From Clostridia bacterium (GTDB lineage: Bacteria > Bacillota_A > Clostridia > Peptostreptococcales > Anaerovoracaceae): a stretch of 16,516 nucleotides of DNA. The position numbers and the translations under genes were made by a program. Below the pieces are notes generated by a model. It searched no databases. It had not been told where the DNA came from and saw only the letters and a list, made by a program, of their open reading frames with translations. Shown piece by piece: positions 1-6,792 of the stretch (the first letter of the stretch is position 1; the number at the start of each line of letters is the position of its first letter). Location of the stretch: the NCBI GenBank assembly GCA_024403175.1, contig JAKSSI010000004.1, forward strand, positions 1 to 16,516, given 5' to 3'.

Positions 1-10
1 AGCTTTTTCT

Positions 11-907
11 TTACTTAATACTATTCTTTAACTGATTAATAATTGGGTTTGTGTTTCCTTTTTTCCATACAAGTTCTAAGCCGTGCATTTCTGGCGCCCC
101 ATCTGCGTTAACAAGCTGAGCAATGTGGAATTCAGATGAATTCTGATGCAGACGAATCATGTATTCAGGCATAAAGCTTATACCGAGCCCGATGGAAACT
201 TCAAAGAGAATTTCTTCTGGGTCCTGATGAAGTGAAACAATGTTTGGAACAAAACCGCCTTTTTCATAAATCATTAGAGATTCTTCCATTTCATCGGTTG
301 GTCGGCCGCTTGGTTGCATGATGATGAATTTTTCTTCTTGAAGCTCTGAATATTCAATAGTCGAATGTCCTGCAAGCCAATGGTTTGAAGGAACTACAAC
401 CATCAGCGGGTATGTGCCAACTATCTCATGCTCAAGCTGCGGATACTTGCTCCATGAATGCGGCGAAGATGTAAATATTACGTCGCAATTACCATTTTCA
501 AGCTGATCAATAAGCGGACTCATATTATCTCTAGTAAGAGAAACTTTTACATTTGGGTTGGCGTGTCTAAATTTCTGAAGCTGACGCGCAAAGTCTTTCT
601 GACCATAGCCTCGAATGTATCCAATAGAAATTGAACCTTCGGCACCTTCGGCTGCGGTTCTAGCCAAGTGAATTGCATTGCCCGAACGCTCTAAAATAGC
701 ACGAGCTTCGTTGTAATAAACTTTGCCTGCAGCGGTAAGCTCAACCTTATGTTTATTTCTTATGAGCAGTGGAACACCAACTGTTTCTTCTAATACTTTT
801 ATCTGCTGCGACATAGCTGTTTGAGAAATAAAACAGCGCTCTGCAGCTCTTGTAAAGTTCAGTGTTTCTGCTACACTGACAAAATATTCTAATTGATTTA
901 AATTCAT
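11..907 (-). CDS. LysR-family transcriptional regulator
   Basis: This is a DNA-binding regulator of the LysR type, about 298 residues, the usual family length. The N-terminal 60 residues form the winged helix-turn-helix (LNQLEYFVSVAETLNFTRAA, then the SQTAMSQQIKVLEE recognition segment). The rest is a two-lobed, periplasmic-binding-protein-like effector domain. A TTG at 913 opens the same frame, but the AAGAGG ribosome site (minus strand, 920-915) is only one base from it and seven bases from the ATG at 907, so I chose 907. The gene is divergent from the trpB2 gene, with 156 bases between them containing an ATAAG-N5-CTTAT inverted repeat. By the usual LysR pattern it probably regulates trpB2 and itself. 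The effector cannot be read from sequence; an aromatic metabolite is only a guess from context. Confidence 0.93.
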   Translation of the reverse strand: MNLNQLEYFVSVAETLNFTRAAERCFISQTAMSQQIKVLEETVGVPLLIRNKHKVELTAAGKVYYNEARAILERSGNAIHLARTAAEGAEGSISIGYIRGYGQKDFARQLQKFRHANPNVKVSLTRDNMSPLIDQLENGNCDVIFTSSPHSWSKYPQLEHEIVGTYPLMVVVPSNHWLAGHSTIEYSELQEEKFIIMQPSGRPTDEMEESLMIYEKGGFVPNIVSLHQDPEEILFEVSIGLGISFMPEYMIRLHQNSSEFHIAQLVNADGAPEMHGLELVWKKGNTNPIINQLKNSIK

Positions 908-924
908 AGACAAACCTCTTTGTT

Positions 925-939
925 ATAAGTTTTTCTTAT
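925..939. promoter_or_regulatory. Candidate LysR-type operator (ATAAG-N5-CTTAT)
   Basis: A perfect inverted repeat, ATAAG TTTTT CTTAT, fits the LysR-family T-N11-A pattern (T926, A938). It lies just upstream of the lysR start codon and about 23 bases before the trpB2 -35 element, the usual place for a LysR recognition site. No binding evidence is available. Confidence 0.5.
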
Positions 940-961
940 TTCTACCCGCTAATTTTATCAT

Positions 962-990
962 TTCACATATGCTTTGTCCACATCTATAAT
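962..990 (+). promoter_or_regulatory. Promoter of trpB2
   Basis: The -35 TTCACA (962-967) and consensus -10 TATAAT (985-990) are separated by exactly 17 bases. Transcription would start near 997, giving a leader of about 67 bases that holds a small GACC/GGTC hairpin (1022-1037) and the AGGAGG ribosome site at 1050-1055. Confidence 0.72.
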
Positions 991-1063
991 AAGCCTATCA
1001 TTTAACAAATTTTTTTTAGTTGACCTGCTTTTGGGTCGGGCAAGTTATTAGGAGGAAAATAAA

Positions 1064-2446
1064 ATGGCCGACAAGAATATCCCTTACAAAATATATTTAT
1101 CCGAAGATGAAATTCCAAAGCAGTGGTACAACTTAAGAGCTGATATGAAGACAAAGCCAGCTCCACTTCTTAATCCTGGCACACATCAGCCACTCAAAGC
1201 TGAAGAACTTACTCCAATTTTCTGCGAAGAACCTGTTAAGCAGGAACTCGACAATGATACAGCATACATTGATATTCCAGAAGAAATTCGCGAATACTAC
1301 AAGACATATCGTCCATCTCCAGTTGGAAGAGCATATGAACTTGAAAAAGCTCTTGGCACACCTGCTAAGATTTACTATAAGTTTGAAGGAAACAATACAT
1401 CTGGAAGCCACAAGCTCAATTCTGCTATCGCGCAGGCATATTATGCTAAAAAGCAAGGCCTTAAGGGTGTTACAACAGAAACTGGTGCTGGCCAGTGGGG
1501 TACTGCACTTTCTATGGCTTGTGCACACTTCGATCTTGACTGCAAGGTTTACATGGTAAAAGTTTCTTACGAACAGAAGCCTTTTAGAAGAGAAGTTATG
1601 CGTACTTATGGCGCATCTGTAACTCCATCTCCATCTATGGAAACTGAAGTTGGTAAGAAGATTCTTGCTGAACATCCTGGCACAACAGGAAGCTTGGGTT
1701 GCGCTATTTCTGAAGCTGTAGAAGTAGCTGTAACAAACGAAGGCTACCGTTATGTACTCGGCAGCGTATTAAATCAGGTTCTTCTTCATCAGTCTGTAAT
1801 CGGCCTTGAAGCAAAGGCTGCTTTAGATAAATACGGTATCGACCCAGATATGATTATCGGCTGCGCAGGTGGCGGATCAAACCTTGGTGGTCTTATTGCT
1901 CCATTCATGGGCGCTAAGCTCCGCGGCGAAAAGGATTATCAGATTATCGCTGTTGAACCAGCATCTTGCCCAAGCTTTACACGTGGTAAGTTTGCATACG
2001 ATTTCTGCGACACTGGTATGATTTGCCCACTCGCAAAAATGTACACACTTGGTAGTGGATTTATTCCTTCTCCAAACCATGCAGGCGGACTTAGATTCCA
2101 CGGCATGAGCACAGTTCTTTCTCAGCTTTATCATGATGGATACATGGAAGCAAGAGCTGTTGAACAGACTGCAGTATTTGAAGCTGCTGAAATGTTTGCA
2201 AGAACAGAAGGTATTCTCCCAGCTCCAGAAAGCTCTCACGCAATTCGCGCTGCTATCGATGAAGCTCTTAAGTGCAAGGAAACTGGCGAAGAAAAGACAA
2301 TCCTCTTCGGTCTTACAGGTACAGGTTACTTCGATATGTATGCTTACGAAAGCTATCACGATAAGAAGATGACAGATTACATTCCTACAGATGAAGACCT
2401 TGCAAAGGGCTTTGCAGGAATCCCAGATACATCCGATGTTGAATAA
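1064..2446 (+). CDS. trpB: TrpB2-type tryptophan synthase beta chain
   Basis: This is a PLP enzyme of the TrpB2 branch, which condenses indole with serine to form tryptophan. At 460 residues it is longer than classical TrpB (about 400), and the extra N-terminal block (residues 1-85, with PSPVGRAYELE near 85-94) is typical of TrpB2. Visible motifs are GSHKLNSA with the PLP lysine K117, ETGAGQWG (139-146), and the phosphate-binding GGGSN (269-273). An AGGAGG site eight bases upstream fixes the start. No trpA or other trp gene is nearby. TrpB2 proteins are known to work alone, often taken as indole-salvage enzymes, so indole scavenging is a reasonable inference here. Control probably comes from the divergent LysR regulator and not from the aromatic operon's attenuator. 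Confidence 0.95.
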   Translation: MADKNIPYKIYLSEDEIPKQWYNLRADMKTKPAPLLNPGTHQPLKAEELTPIFCEEPVKQELDNDTAYIDIPEEIREYYKTYRPSPVGRAYELEKALGTPAKIYYKFEGNNTSGSHKLNSAIAQAYYAKKQGLKGVTTETGAGQWGTALSMACAHFDLDCKVYMVKVSYEQKPFRREVMRTYGASVTPSPSMETEVGKKILAEHPGTTGSLGCAISEAVEVAVTNEGYRYVLGSVLNQVLLHQSVIGLEAKAALDKYGIDPDMIIGCAGGGSNLGGLIAPFMGAKLRGEKDYQIIAVEPASCPSFTRGKFAYDFCDTGMICPLAKMYTLGSGFIPSPNHAGGLRFHGMSTVLSQLYHDGYMEARAVEQTAVFEAAEMFARTEGILPAPESSHAIRAAIDEALKCKETGEEKTILFGLTGTGYFDMYAYESYHDKKMTDYIPTDEDLAKGFAGIPDTSDVE

Positions 2447-2470
2447 AAACCTTTAAATACGCCTTAAGTA

Positions 2471-2500
2471 AAAAAGCTGTTGGTTTATACCAACAGCTTT
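2471..2500. terminator. Bidirectional intrinsic terminator between trpB2 and the lipid kinase gene
   Basis: A perfect 12-bp stem, AAAGCTGTTGGT (2473-2484) with ACCAACAGCTTT (2489-2500), encloses a four-base TTAT loop. On the minus strand the stem is followed by a run of six T, a textbook intrinsic terminator for the lipid kinase. On the plus strand the tail is TTTATTGCTTTT, weaker but plausible for trpB2. The stop codon of the lipid kinase gene (2487-2485, minus) lies inside the loop. Confidence 0.88.
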
Positions 2501-3381
2501 ATTGCTTTTGCAAGATTTTCTATATGTATTTCTGAATTGCCTTCGGCTTTTTCGCCGTCTAATGTCCAAGCAACGCTTTTACTCATTTGGAAGGTAATAT
2601 CTTTTGCCTTGAAGAACTCAAACATATGGCTGCTGTAGTCAGATGTCATAACGCCTGTTACGATTTCGTTAAGCTCGGCAAGGTCGGAAGGCTTTTTAAC
2701 GAGTATTACTTCAAACATTCCGTCTTTTAAATCGACCATCTTTTCAGGGAACTTTACAATTCCGCCTACAGAAGTTGTATTGCTTACAGAACCGTAAATG
2801 TAGTTGCCTGAATATTCTTTACCATCTGCCACAAGGCTAACTTTGTGAGCTTTAATTTTACCAAGTTCCGTAAGGCCTGTAAGAAGGTAGGCAAAATGGC
2901 CTACTGCATTCTTTAAATCTTGAGGGGCAGAATAAGAAACTGCAGAGAAAGCGCCGAAGGAAGCAATATAAGTGAAGAATCTATCTCCGTTGAAACGTCC
3001 AATGTCAAGCCATGTGCCGTTCTCAACTTTTGTAATATTTTCAGCTGCTTTGCTTGCAATAGGGCTAAGACCCAAAGTGTCTGCAAAATCGTTTGTAGAA
3101 CCAGCTGGAATATAGCCAAGCTTTATTTTAGTTTTATCACCATTTCTTAAAAGGCCCGTAACAGTTTCGTTTAATGTGCCGTCGCCGCCAACGCAAACAA
3201 CATAATCAAAGCCATGCTTTTCTGCATCTGCTGCTAAATCTGCACCATGGCCTCTGTACTGAGTAACCTGGGTTGTTACAAAATAACCGGCCTTGCAGAA
3301 TTCGTTTACGATTTCAAAGAGGGCAGATCTGGCTCTAAGCTTTCCTGCTACTGGGTTTACTATTAAAAGTACTTTTTTCAT
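2485..3381 (-). CDS. Diacylglycerol kinase-family lipid kinase (YegS/DgkB-like)
   Basis: A soluble, ATP-dependent lipid kinase of the DAGK catalytic family, which phosphorylates diacylglycerol or a related lipid at the membrane face. About 298 residues, the family's usual size. Motifs are MKKVLLIVNPVAGK at the N-terminus, the nucleotide-binding GGDGTLNE (65-72) and PAGSTNDFA (92-100), and a late DGE loop near the C-terminus. An ATG at 3399 is in frame, but the GGAGG site (3391-3387) lies downstream of it and five bases before the ATG at 3381, so 3381 is the start. The gene ends inside a terminator hairpin shared with trpB2 and is divergent from the ROK kinase gene. The exact substrate (diacylglycerol, undecaprenol or other) cannot be told. 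Confidence 0.9.
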   Translation of the reverse strand: MKKVLLIVNPVAGKLRARSALFEIVNEFCKAGYFVTTQVTQYRGHGADLAADAEKHGFDYVVCVGGDGTLNETVTGLLRNGDKTKIKLGYIPAGSTNDFADTLGLSPIASKAAENITKVENGTWLDIGRFNGDRFFTYIASFGAFSAVSYSAPQDLKNAVGHFAYLLTGLTELGKIKAHKVSLVADGKEYSGNYIYGSVSNTTSVGGIVKFPEKMVDLKDGMFEVILVKKPSDLAELNEIVTGVMTSDYSSHMFEFFKAKDITFQMSKSVAWTLDGEKAEGNSEIHIENLAKAIKLLV

Positions 3382-3398
3382 AATTGCCTCCAACAACA

Positions 3399-3428
3399 AT
3401 TATATTGTATGCAAAAAAGTGGTATAAT
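3399..3428. promoter_or_regulatory. Face-to-face -10 elements for the lipid kinase and ROK genes
   Basis: On the plus strand TGGTATAAT (3420-3428) is an extended -10 box (TGnTATAAT) for the ROK gene, with no good -35. On the minus strand TATAAT (3404-3399) can serve the lipid kinase gene, with a weak -35 (TTATAC, 3427-3422) that overlaps the plus-strand -10. The two promoters therefore share DNA and would compete for polymerase. The predicted minus-strand leader is only about 11 bases. Confidence 0.5.
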
Positions 3429-3466
3429 ACAATGTCATTAGTGTGAAGTTTTAAACATTTAATTGT

Positions 3467-4384
3467 ATGATTAACATAGGAATTGATATCGGCGGTACAA
3501 ATATCAAAGTGGGCCTCATAAAAGAAGAAGAGGGCGTGGCTACAATTTTAGGCAAGCTCAGTTTTCCTTTCACTCACTGCGATTATATAGAGCTTTGCAA
3601 CCAGCTTGAAGAAGCTATCGATATGCTTCTTGCTCAGTTTGGCTACATTCGCGAAACTCTTGCTTCAATAGGTTTAGCGGTGCCTGGTAGTATAAGCCAG
3701 GATTCTACAACTTTGCTTCATGCCTATAATCTTGGCTATCACAATGTACCTATTAAGACTGAACTTGAAAAGCACTTAGATTTCATTCCTGTTGTTATGG
3801 ATAACGACGCCAATGCAGCAGCTGTGGCAGAACTTTACGGCGGAGCATTCAGCGGCAAGAAGAGTGCGCTTCTTCTAACTCTTGGCACGGGTCTTGGTGG
3901 GGGAGTAATTCTCGGCGGTAAGGTTTTCAATGGCGGTCAGAATCGAGGCTGCGAAATTGGTCATCTTCCTTTTAAGAGCGGCGGCAGAGATTGTACATGC
4001 GGCATGAAGGGTTGCATGGAAACTTACACTTCCGTTAATTGGATTGAAACCACCGGCAAAGAAAAGATGGGAGATTCTTTCGTAAGCGTTCGCCAGCTTA
4101 TAGAAGATGCAAAGGCGGGTCAGCCTATTGCAAATGAAATCTTCAATGAATATGCAGATAATCTTGCAACTATGATTGCAGGCCTCTGTTCCATGCTCGA
4201 CCCAGAAGTTGTAGCAATAGGCGGCGGCATCAGCAATGCAGGAAACATTCTATTTGATAAACTTGAAAAACTCGTAGAAGAGCGAAACTTCTACAGAGAA
4301 CACTATCCAGTTGTTCCGGCTAAGATGGGCAACGATGCAGGTATAATCGGTGCGTCGCTGCTATTTAAAAATAATAATTTATAA
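3467..4384 (+). CDS. ROK-family sugar kinase (glucokinase-like)
   Basis: A cytoplasmic ROK-family kinase, 305 residues, likely phosphorylating glucose or an amino sugar with ATP. It shows the phosphate-1 motif DIGGTN (7-12), catalytic NDAN with D114, the phosphate-2 motif TLGTGLGGG (138-146), EIGH (163-166) and the ROK zinc site [10 protein letters not shown] with C176, C178 and C183. Sugar specificity is not readable; glucose, N-acetylglucosamine and N-acetylmannosamine are all possible. There is no recognisable ribosome site before the ATG at 3467, unlike most genes here, but the protein begins exactly at the family's first beta strand, so the start is probably right. mscL follows, its ribosome site overlapping this stop codon, which suggests co-transcription. 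Confidence 0.92.
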   Translation: MINIGIDIGGTNIKVGLIKEEEGVATILGKLSFPFTHCDYIELCNQLEEAIDMLLAQFGYIRETLASIGLAVPGSISQDSTTLLHAYNLGYHNVPIKTELEKHLDFIPVVMDNDANAAAVAELYGGAFSGKKSALLLTLGTGLGGGVILGGKVFNGGQNRGCEIGHLPFKSGGRDCTCGMKGCMETYTSVNWIETTGKEKMGDSFVSVRQLIEDAKAGQPIANEIFNEYADNLATMIAGLCSMLDPEVVAIGGGISNAGNILFDKLEKLVEERNFYREHYPVVPAKMGNDAGIIGASLLFKNNNL

Positions 4385-4397
4385 AGGAGCTAAAATC

Positions 4398-4724
4398 ATG
4401 GCAAAGAACTCATTCGCAAAGGAATTCAAGGAATTCATCACTAAGGGTAATGTAGTTGACATGGCTGTCGGCGTTGTTATCGGCGGTGCATTCACAGCAA
4501 TCGTTAACTCTCTTGTAAACGACATTATCATGCCACTTGTAGGTCTTCTTATGGGCGGCGTTAACTTCGCAGAACTTTCTTTCGGAATCGGCGAAGCACA
4601 GATTAAGTATGGTCAGTTCATTCAGAACATCATCTACTTCCTCCTTGTTGCATTTGCACTTTTCTGCGTTGTAAAGGCAATGAACAAGCTTAGAAGCATG
4701 AAGAAGGAAGAAAAGGCTGAATAA
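4398..4724 (+). CDS. mscL: Large-conductance mechanosensitive channel MscL (short form)
   Basis: A membrane channel that opens under high membrane tension and releases solutes during osmotic downshock; it works as a homopentamer. The N-terminal helix and first membrane segment carry the family signature [20 protein letters not shown] (11-30), followed by [14 protein letters not shown] (41-54). The second membrane segment spans about residues 74-98. At 108 residues it is shorter than E. coli MscL (136), with a reduced extracellular loop and C-terminal bundle. An upstream in-frame ATG at 4350 lies inside the ROK gene; AAAGGAG (4383-4389) eight bases before 4398 decides the start. The neighbouring genes give no functional link beyond likely co-transcription. 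Confidence 0.95.
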   Translation: MAKNSFAKEFKEFITKGNVVDMAVGVVIGGAFTAIVNSLVNDIIMPLVGLLMGGVNFAELSFGIGEAQIKYGQFIQNIIYFLLVAFALFCVVKAMNKLRSMKKEEKAE

Positions 4725-4742
4725 TTTAGAAAGATTAGATTA

Positions 4743-6248
4743 ATGGAAAATAGAAATGTAATGCTGGTGGCCTTCTACAACAAGAAGGCCCTCGGCGTTA
4801 GATATCTTGAGACTGCTCTTGTAGATGCGGGTTACAAAGTAAGAAATGTCTTCTATAAAGACTTCAACTCTGTTCATCCGCAGCCTACAACAGAAAAAGA
4901 GCTTGAGATTTTAAAAAATGATATTGCAGACAAGAAGCCTTTATTCATAGGCCTTTCTGCCATGAGTTCTATGTATCTGGATACAGTAAACGCTATCCTT
5001 AAAATGATACATAGTAATTTTGACATACCTGTATTTGTGGGCGGCGCATTTACAACAATGTGCCCAGAATACTTCCTCAATAAAGAAGAAGTTACAGGCG
5101 TTTTAATTTCCGATGGCGAAAGATCTATTGTTAAGGTGGCCAATGCTTTAAGAGAAGGAAAGCCTTACTACGACATTCCTTGCCTTGGTTATAAAAAGGA
5201 TGGAGAAATTGTAATCAATCCAACAGGCGATATTCCAAACGATATTAACGAATATGGCCTGCCTGCTATCAATTCTCCATGGGCTTGCTACATAGATCAC
5301 GATACTCTCACAGAAGGCGACCCACAACTCGACACTATGAGCTATGAAGTTGTAGCTTCAAGGGGTTGCCCATTTACTTGCTCTTATTGCGGCAGTAACA
5401 ACCTTAAGCATTTCCTTCCAAAGGGCGTGCACGGGGTTAGAACAAGATCTGTTGAGAATGTTATCGCAGAACTTAGAGAAGCTAAAAGGGTTTGCAAGAA
5501 CATTAAGTTTTTCCATTTCTATGATGAAATTTTCCCTAATCTTCCAGGCTGGGTAGATGAATTCTGTGTACAGTACAAGAAGTATATCAACTATCCGTTT
5601 ACTATCTGGACTCACCCTAAGATGACCGACCCAGAAGTTTTAAAGAAGCTTGTTTCTGTAGGTCTTACAGAAGTTATAATGGGTATTCAGACTGGTTCTG
5701 ATAGAATCAGACGCCAGGTGTTCCACAGATTTGAAACATCAGAAGATATCGTGTCAGCAACAAAGAAGATTAGAGCATCTGGAGTTTTCTGGACAAGCTA
5801 CGACTTTATGCTGCAGCATCCATTTGAAGAAATTGAAGATCTTAAGGACAGCTACTACCTTGGTAAGCGCATGCAGACTCCTTACGAACTTCAGCTTCAC
5901 GGATTAAACTTCCTTCCAGGTACAGATATCGTTCAGATGGCTATTGATGCGGGCTACTATACAAAAGAACAGATGGATGAAATCATGTTCGGTTCTATGG
6001 AGCAGCAGTTCGGTACTTTCTGGCATAGAGATAACGGAAGGGAATCCGATTTATGGTACAAGATGCTTTACTGCCTGCAGTTTAAATCCATCAGACCAGA
6101 AATCGAAAGTTTCGAATCAGATCCAATGGCTCACGCTGAAAGAATCGATGCGCTCTACGAAAAGGGGCAGAAGATTTATAAGTACAGATATCTTTACAGA
6201 AAGGTGAGAATAGCCTTAAGAAGATATACTATGCAGATATTTAAATAA
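4743..6248 (+). CDS. B12-binding-domain radical SAM protein, substrate unknown
   Basis: A 501-residue protein with a cobalamin-binding-type Rossmann domain (about 1-150, including VFVGGAFTTMCPEYFL and LISDGERSIVKVANAL) followed by a radical SAM domain. The latter has the 4Fe-4S cluster motif CPFTCSYC, a CxxxCxxC with C209, C213 and C216. This layout is shared by the large class of B12-dependent radical SAM enzymes, which includes methyltransferases and ring-forming enzymes. The late GTFWHRDNG segment (about 420) and a basic C-terminus (YRKVRIALRRY) are visible but not diagnostic. It begins 18 bases after mscL with only a weak AGAAAG-like ribosome site, and is probably the last gene of the ROK-mscL unit. 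I do not recognise a substrate; nothing around it suggests a natural-product cluster. Confidence 0.85.
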   Translation: MENRNVMLVAFYNKKALGVRYLETALVDAGYKVRNVFYKDFNSVHPQPTTEKELEILKNDIADKKPLFIGLSAMSSMYLDTVNAILKMIHSNFDIPVFVGGAFTTMCPEYFLNKEEVTGVLISDGERSIVKVANALREGKPYYDIPCLGYKKDGEIVINPTGDIPNDINEYGLPAINSPWACYIDHDTLTEGDPQLDTMSYEVVASRGCPFTCSYCGSNNLKHFLPKGVHGVRTRSVENVIAELREAKRVCKNIKFFHFYDEIFPNLPGWVDEFCVQYKKYINYPFTIWTHPKMTDPEVLKKLVSVGLTEVIMGIQTGSDRIRRQVFHRFETSEDIVSATKKIRASGVFWTSYDFMLQHPFEEIEDLKDSYYLGKRMQTPYELQLHGLNFLPGTDIVQMAIDAGYYTKEQMDEIMFGSMEQQFGTFWHRDNGRESDLWYKMLYCLQFKSIRPEIESFESDPMAHAERIDALYEKGQKIYKYRYLYRKVRIALRRYTMQIFK

Positions 6249-6276
6249 AATATTTGCCAAAAAGTAAAAAAAGTGC

Positions 6277-6305
6277 TTTACAAGGCATCAACCTTGTGCT
6301 AATAT
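6277..6305 (+). promoter_or_regulatory. Promoter of tRNA-Leu
   Basis: The -35 TTTACA (6277-6282) and -10 TAATAT (6300-6305) have 17-base spacing, placing the start of transcription near 6312, about nine bases before the mature tRNA. An 8-bp perfect inverted repeat, GCATCAAC (6285-6292) and GTTGATGC (6313-6320), brackets the -10 box and start site. Confidence 0.7.
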
Positions 6306-6320
6306 ATTCAATGTTGATGC

Positions 6321-6405
6321 GCGGTATTGGCGGAATTGGCAGACGCGTACGGTTGAGGGCCGTATGGGTAACACCGTGATGGTTCAAGTCCATTATACCG
6401 CACCA
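6321..6405 (+). tRNA. tRNA-Leu (anticodon GAG), CCA encoded
   Basis: An 85-base class II tRNA. The acceptor stem pairs GCGGTAT (6321-6327) with ATACCGC (6395-6401), the discriminator is A6402, and CCA is encoded (6403-6405). The D arm has stem GCG/CGC and a loop containing TTGGCAGA. The anticodon arm is TACGG TTGAGGG CCGTA, with anticodon GAG at 6355-6357, reading CUC and CUU leucine codons. The variable arm is long (about 13 bases, with a GGT/ACC mini-stem), as expected for leucine. The T arm is GATGG TTCAAGT CCATT with one G-U pair. Confidence 0.97.
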
Positions 6406-6410
6406 CAATA

Positions 6411-6440
6411 AAGACTCAGCTTTGGCTGGGTCTTTTTTCT
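6411..6440 (+). terminator. Intrinsic terminator after tRNA-Leu
   Basis: Stem AAGACTCAGC (6411-6420) pairs with GCTGGGTCTT (6425-6434) through one G-U pair and a TTTG loop; the stem end runs into TCTTTTTTCTTT. It starts six bases after the encoded CCA and separates the tRNA from the aromatic operon. Confidence 0.92.
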
Positions 6441-6497
6441 TTGTGTTTTGAGGCGCCTAACATTCCTGTAAAATTTTCTATAATATATAAGAAAGTG

Positions 6498-6526
6498 TTG
6501 ACTTTGGCACTGTTGTGTGCTAAAGT
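6498..6526 (+). promoter_or_regulatory. Promoter of the aromatic amino acid operon
   Basis: The -35 TTGACT (6498-6503) and -10 TAAAGT (6521-6526) are 17 bases apart, and TGC directly before the -10 makes it an extended -10 box. Transcription would start near 6533, giving a 260-base leader before pheA. A second TATAAT at 6479-6484 has no convincing -35. Confidence 0.68.
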
Positions 6527-6561
6527 ATAAAGGATGTTTTTATATATAAGAGGTATTAGAA

Positions 6562-6714
6562 ATGAACACAATTAGAATTAACAATTTAATGTCTACAATT
6601 TCTAAGCCTTTTTATGCCTTTTTTAGCTTTGCAGTTCGCTATTTTGCGTACTGCTATTTTTCTTTTTATTACTTTAGCAAGTATAATAAACAAGGCGCCA
6701 CAAAAGCATTTTAA
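6562..6714 (+). CDS. Phe/Tyr-rich leader peptide of the pheA-aro operon
   Basis: A 50-codon ORF lies between the operon promoter and a terminator before pheA. It has an ATG with AAGAGG eight bases upstream (6548-6553) and a TAA at 6712-6714. Residues 17-41 hold eight Phe and seven Tyr out of 25, including FYAFFSF (17-23), YFAYCYF (27-33) and FYYF (35-38); a ninth Phe is the last residue. There is no Trp. All nine Phe codons are TTT. The peptide has no domain and need not have a function as a product. Position, composition and the following alternative hairpins match leader peptides of ribosome-mediated attenuators such as E. coli pheL. The inferred role is that ribosomes stall here when charged tRNA-Phe or tRNA-Tyr is scarce, which prevents termination upstream of pheA. 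It is possible but much less likely that this is a small membrane peptide. Confidence 0.85.
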   Translation: MNTIRINNLMSTISKPFYAFFSFAVRYFAYCYFSFYYFSKYNKQGATKAF

Positions 6715-6750
6715 TCACGTTAATAACACGTAATTGCAAAGCGGCACCTT
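6692..6750 (+). promoter_or_regulatory. Candidate antiterminator pairing of the attenuator
   Basis: AAGGCGCC (6692-6699), located 8-15 bases past the last codon of the Phe/Tyr run, can pair with GGCACCTT (6743-6750) with one C-A mismatch. The latter occupies the 5' arm and loop of the terminator at 6738-6768, so the two folds exclude each other. A ribosome stalled in the Phe/Tyr run would leave 6692-6699 free; one reaching the stop codon at 6712 would cover it. Between them AATCACGT (6713-6720) and ACGTAATT (6728-6735) can form a weak hairpin with one mismatch. The pairing was found by eye and has not been energy-scored. Confidence 0.55.
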
Positions 6751-6768
6751 AATGGTAGCCGCTTTTTT
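6738..6768 (+). terminator. Attenuator terminator upstream of pheA
   Basis: AAAGCGGC (6738-6745) pairs with GCCGC plus TTT (6758-6765). The stem continues as ACC (6746-6748) with GGT (6754-6756) after a bulged A6757, around a TTAAT loop, and ends in a run of six T (6763-6768). It lies after the leader peptide stop and only 24 bases before the pheA ATG, with no gene ending just before it, so its role must be premature termination of the operon transcript. Confidence 0.9.
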
Positions 6769-6792
6769 ATTATCAACAAAGGAGAAATCAAA

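Noticed and set aside
6479..6484. TATAAT as the main -10 of the aromatic operon
   Set aside because: No -35-like hexamer 16-18 bases upstream; TTGACT-17-TAAAGT with extended -10 at 6498-6526 is better.
6533..6792. T-box riboswitch before pheA
   Set aside because: No T-box core (AGGGTGGNACCGCG-like) or specifier stem is visible; the region instead codes a Phe/Tyr-rich peptide with a ribosome site.
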